From assembly GCA_028564705.1 (NCBI GenBank), contig JAPXFQ010002472.1, positions 1-64,000 on the forward strand: a stretch of 64,000 nucleotides of DNA, given 5' to 3'. The DNA is from Apricaphanius iberus. Lineage: Eukaryota > Chordata > Actinopteri > Cyprinodontiformes > Aphaniidae. The position numbers and the translations under genes were made by a program. The notes beneath the pieces were generated by a model. It was given only the letters and a program-made list of their open reading frames with translations, did not search any database and was not told where the DNA came from. Position 1 is the stretch's first letter, and every line of letters starts with the position of its first letter. Positions 60,220-64,000 of this stretch are shown here, in pieces.

Positions 60220-63200
60220 CTTCAGAGGATTGCGTCAGGAAGGACATCCAATGTAAAACCTTAGCCAAACCAAATATGCAAATCAAAAAACTTGAACTCC
60301 ATTTAGGATCAGTCGAGGCCCGGGTTAACACAAACCGCCACCAATGCTGTTGACAAATAGGGTGCCGGTGGAAACTGGACTACTGTTGGTCGAAGGAAGA
60401 GAGGAGGAAGGCGTGTTGGTAGGAGGAGAGAAAAGAGGAAATTCTAAAACATGGAATTAAGAGAAGGGACTTGAATGTTGGGACTATGGACATGATGCAC
60501 CCAAGGGAGGGGGAGATTCTATGTGTTTAGAAGACCAGGTGGAAAGCAAGGCTAGAAGTGGAACGGTTTAAGTTATTCTATCATGGGATGGGTGGAAAGG
60601 GAAATGGAGTAGGAGTTATCTTGAAGTAGGAATGTTTTGGAAGTGAAAAAGGTGTCAGATAGGATGATGAGTCTGAAGCTTGAAATAAAGGGAATAATGT
60701 TGTTGGTGGTTATTTCCCCACAGGTAGGATGTGAGTTAGAAGAGAAGCAGAAATTTTCAAGTGAACTAGATTATCTGATGCAGAGAATCCCGAGAGTTTA
60801 GAGAAAAGTAATTGGTGCAGACTTCAATGGATATGTCGGTGAAGGGAACATAGGTGACGAAGAAGTGATGGGCAGGGTTGGTATCCAGGATAGCAACCAA
60901 GAAGGAAAGATGGTGGTAGACTTTGCAAAAAAGGAAGGAAATGGCTGTTGTAAACACTTTCTTCCAAAAGAGGCAGGAACATAGGGTGACCTATAGGAGT
61001 TGAGGTAGGTGCACTCAGGTGAACTGCATCTTATGTAGACTTTGTGATCGGAAGGAGATTAATTAAATTACCCGAACACTGACTTCCTTTTTAAAATAAC
61101 TTTCACGTAATTATTTCTGTGATCATAAGCGGTAGCAGTGTTTTGCCTCTGTTTGAATTGTTTTCTTGCTAATCAAGCACATTTGGAACGAAACTGTCTG
61201 AGATTATATTGAACAAAGTTTTACTCAAATTTTGGACATGATGTCTAAAAGTAAACTGGATCCTTTCAGTTTTATACACCCAAAAACTGAGTAGTGAGGA
61301 GGACAAGTGCACCCAGACCCTGGCAGTTCATGAGTCTTACTGAATCAGGTCATGCCTTTCCTTTTAATTGGATGCAAAAGCAGTGAAAATGTAGGAATAC
61401 CTTGCTCTTTAGTGGGAAGTTAGTAGGTACAGTAGGTATCAATGCATAAACTCTGCGGATTGCCAAATCAAAACTGGTGTGCAGTGGATGAATGGAGAAG
61501 TCGGAAGTGAATTACAGAATAACCTAAAAAAGTTGCATTGATACAGTTTAGCTAAAAACAGAGGAGTTGAAATGTCAGACAGAAGAGAAAATGAACACTC
61601 ATCTATTGCAAGAAACTAATACGTCTTTCAGACTTCTTGCGAATCCAAAATGGCTTTAAGAAAGCCCCTAGCCATAATGACTAAAAAAACGTAATGGCAC
61701 TAAAGTGTGCTGAAATAATAGGGCAAATTGCCAATCAAATCTGAGGTTTCTTAAAAATATTTAAGAAATTTGGTCACAAATCGGTCTTTTACCTACTGAT
61801 TTAAAGATAATGTAGCATACTGGGCTGATATTAGTTCTTTGTTTAGCAATTGTTTTGGTTTTATTAAGGGCCATGATAATCATTATTATAATGATGGTAT
61901 TTCTGATCTAAGTTGTTGAGTGATTTGTTGTTATTGAATATGTTGGATTGCATGTGGATCCCCTGTTGCTTTTTGTTTGCTCAGAATCTATCAAACTATC
62001 AATTTTTAAAAAATTGTTTATGCTTTCGCTATTGTGGCATAAATATGCAGAATTTGGAAATCAGTGGACAAATAAAACTGTGGCTCCCCCAAAAGCTTTG
62101 GGTTAATTCGAACCCTGCTGATGACATACCTGTGGAGGTATGGAAGTGTCTAGAAGAGGTGGTAGTAGAGTTATTGACTAGGTTCTTCAACAAGACATTG
62201 AAGACTGAGAAGATGCCTGAGGAATGGAGGAAAAGTGTTCTCATGTCAATCTTTAAGAACATGGGAGGTGTATAGAATTGTGGCAACTACAGAGGAATAA
62301 AGTTAATGAAGCTGTGGGAAAGAGTGGTGGATGCTAGCTTTGGTCAGAAGTGAGCAATTGTGAGCAGCAGTACGCTTTCATACCAAGAAAGAGTACTACA
62401 GATGCAATCTTTGCTTTAATGATGCTGATGGAGAAGTACAATGAGGGTCAGAGGGAGCTGCATTGTGTCTTGTTAGATTTAGGGAAAGCGTATGACAGGG
62501 TGCCATGAGAAGAGCTTTGGTTTTGCATGAGGCAGTCTGGAGTGGCAGAGAAGTATGTTAGATTGGTGCAGGATATGTATGAGAACTGTTAGACAGCAGT
62601 GAGGTGTGCAGTAGGAGTGACAGATGAGTCCAAACTGGAGGTGGGACTGCATCAAGGATCGGCTCTGAGCCCCTTCTTGTTTGCTTTGGTGATGGACAGG
62701 CTGACGGATTAGGTTAGACAGGAGTCTCTGTGGATCATGATGTTTGGAAATGACATTGTGATCTGCAGTGAGACCAAGACAGAGGTGGAGGAAAAGCTAG
62801 AGGGATGGAGGTATGGTCTAGAAAAGAGAGGAATGAAGAGTACTTGCAGGAAGACAGAATACATCTGTGTAAATGAGAAAGAAACAAGTGGAACAGGGAA
62901 GTTACAAGGAGTAGAAGTAAAGAAAGTAGAGGACTTCAAGTACTTAGGGTCAACAGTACAAGCCAATGGAAAGTGTGGAAAAGAGGTGAAGAACGGAGTG
63001 CAAGCTGGATGGAATGGGTGGAGAAAAGCGTGAGGTGTGAAATGTGATGGGTGTACAAGACACTAATGAGACCACCGATGGTGTGTGGTCTAGAGGCAGT
63101 ACCATTGAGGAAAAGGCAGGAGGCAAAACTGGAGGTAGCAGAACTCAAAATTTTGAGATTCTCTTTGGGAGGGGCAAGAATGGATAAGATCAGGAATAAG

Positions 63201-63512
63201 TACATCAGACAGACAGCTCATTTTGGATGTTTGGGGATAAAGCCAGGAAGGCGAGACTGAGATGTTTTGGACATGTTCAGAGGAGAGATGACAATTACAT
63301 TGGTAGAGGTATGCTGATGATGGAGCCACCAGGTAGGAAGCAGAGAGGAAAACCAAAAATGAGATTTAAGGATGTGGTGAAAGAGGACATTAAGTTAGTT
63401 GGTGAGAGGGCAGAGGACAGGACTAAATGGAGTCAGATGATTCACTGTGGCGAGACCCCTGAAGGGAAAAGCCGAAAGAGAAAGAAAAGAGAAAAGAAAA
63501 GGTTACCAGTAG
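60220..63512 (+). mobile_element. RTE-like non-LTR retrotransposon, decayed, nearly full span
   Basis: The 5' region (gcgtcaggaaggacatccaa, ggcccgggttaacacaaacc) is followed by an endonuclease part with VIGADFNGYVGEGNIGDEEV (about 60810-60865) and KMVVDFAKK. After about 1 kb of unrelated or unreadable sequence (61040-62050) comes the RT part: DDIPVEVWKCLEEVVVELLT, MPEEWRKSVLMSIFKN, NYRGIKLM, CVLLDLGKAYDRVP across stops, GLHQGSALSPFLFA, then MMFGND (62737-62754) where FADD is expected. The C-terminal part KTEYICVNEKETSGTGKLQG, VEDFKYLGSTVQANGKCGKE, RLRCFGHVQRRDDNYIGRGM and the end ctgtggcgagacccctgaag are well readable. Frameshifts and stops make it inactive. Confidence 0.8.
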
Positions 63513-63814
63513 AGCACTAGTTGTGATTTATGGTAAGTTGTTGGTTAAAATATTATGCTAGCTACCATCATTTTCACCCACCTGAATTGAAAAAAAACAC
63601 AATTAATAGCGAAACTTATTTAACTAACTAGAGGCAATTTTCGCCAGCTAAATGGAGAAGTCCCAATAATAAGCCAAAACCCACCACTCTCACAGAAATA
63701 CTAACTGGTAGACTTTTTGACAAGAAAATAAGTTAGGTACTTTGTCAGACTGGTTGATATTTTTCTTTTATTTACTAGTATGGTATCTAGCATATTATCT
63801 GGACTTTTTAAGAT
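63513..63814. other. Unassigned stretch
   Basis: About 300 bp of AT-rich DNA between the RTE-like copy and an L2 tail fragment. Nothing was recognised. Confidence 0.4.
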
Positions 63815-63926
63815 TGCTGAGAGGTTTGCTGTGTTTGGAGTCTGCATCAACAGGGCACAACTGCCAGTCAATAACGCGATGGAATCTTCAGGGATTTCTT
63901 AAACAGAAAACTTTTTCACTGTTTGG
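63815..63926 (+). mobile_element. L2 3' tail fragment
   Basis: The run ggtttgctgtgtttggagtc, tgcatcaacagggcacaact, gggatttcttaaacagaaaa aligns by eye with the tails at 24.8 kb and 56.0 kb. It is a partial, decayed copy. Confidence 0.55.
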
Positions 63927-63929
63927 AGT

Positions 63930-64000
63930 TAGGGCTAGGTATCGATTCAAATTTCAAGAATGTCTTTGATTTTGATTTTCAAGAGTTAGAATCGATTATA
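63930..64000. repeat. Repeat with ATCGATTC motifs, cut by the window end
   Basis: The run agggctaggtatcgattcaa and later agttagaatcgatta looks like the end of a dispersed element with ATCGATT palindromes. It is truncated by the window. Confidence 0.4.

Overview
This window looks like a piece of a teleost fish chromosome. It holds split exons with GT/AG borders, very low coding density, GATA/GACA, CA and CT simple repeats, and many decayed copies of fish-type repeats: L2-like and RTE-like non-LTR retrotransposons, Tc1/mariner, hAT and piggyBac-like DNA elements. There is no sign of operons or of bacterial or viral gene organisation.

I can support one host gene: the 5' half of an ANKRD13-family gene, most like ANKRD13B, on the minus strand. 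Five coding exons join in frame: exon 1 at 58322-58429 with the start codon, exon 2 at 12882-13017, exon 3 at 3747-3871, exon 4 at 2841-2886 and exon 5 at 2378-2521. Together they give 559 nt, or 186 codons plus one base. They cover the N-terminal YPVHYLVWHN segment, the ankyrin repeats, the conserved AQDFYVEMKWEFTSW stretch and the start of the C-terminal GPCR-chaperone-type region. The rest of the gene, including any ubiquitin-interacting motifs, lies beyond position 1. Intron 1 alone is 45.3 kb (13018-58321), so most of the window is intron.

Layout: 1-2377 is intron 5, with a promoter-like GC-rich patch near 520-640 and a SINE-like stretch touching exon 5. Introns 4 and 3 lie between 2522 and 3746. 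Intron 2 (3872-12881) holds a LINE 5' fragment and an L2 copy carrying two nested insertions. Intron 1 holds L2 copies at 14.8, 21.6-23.2, 23.9-25.0, 26.3, 29.5, 37.5 and 54.2-56.2 kb, a retroelement with a 90-codon frame (25.0-26.1 kb), an L2-tailed composite with a 29-30 bp tandem repeat (28.5-29.9 kb), a dead Tc1-like transposon (30.7-31.9 kb), a 104 bp palindrome (34.3 kb), an inverted-repeat element (40.0-40.8 kb), a piggyBac-like element containing a histone-type 3' stem-loop (45.6-46.6 kb), a larger non-autonomous element (46.8-48.2 kb) and a hAT MITE with a perfect 8 bp target duplication (49.4-50.2 kb). The promoter side starts at 58430. Beyond it lie an L2-like tail and a decayed RTE-type LINE (60.2-63.5 kb).

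I found no complete novel gene system. The most notable points are the histone-type stem-loop inside a transposon, the perfect 23 bp hairpin inside an L2 copy that can be ordered in time against a later insertion, the long spacer-less palindrome, and the composite that resembles an SVA in layout. Family names rest on recognising sequence and translated motifs without any database search.
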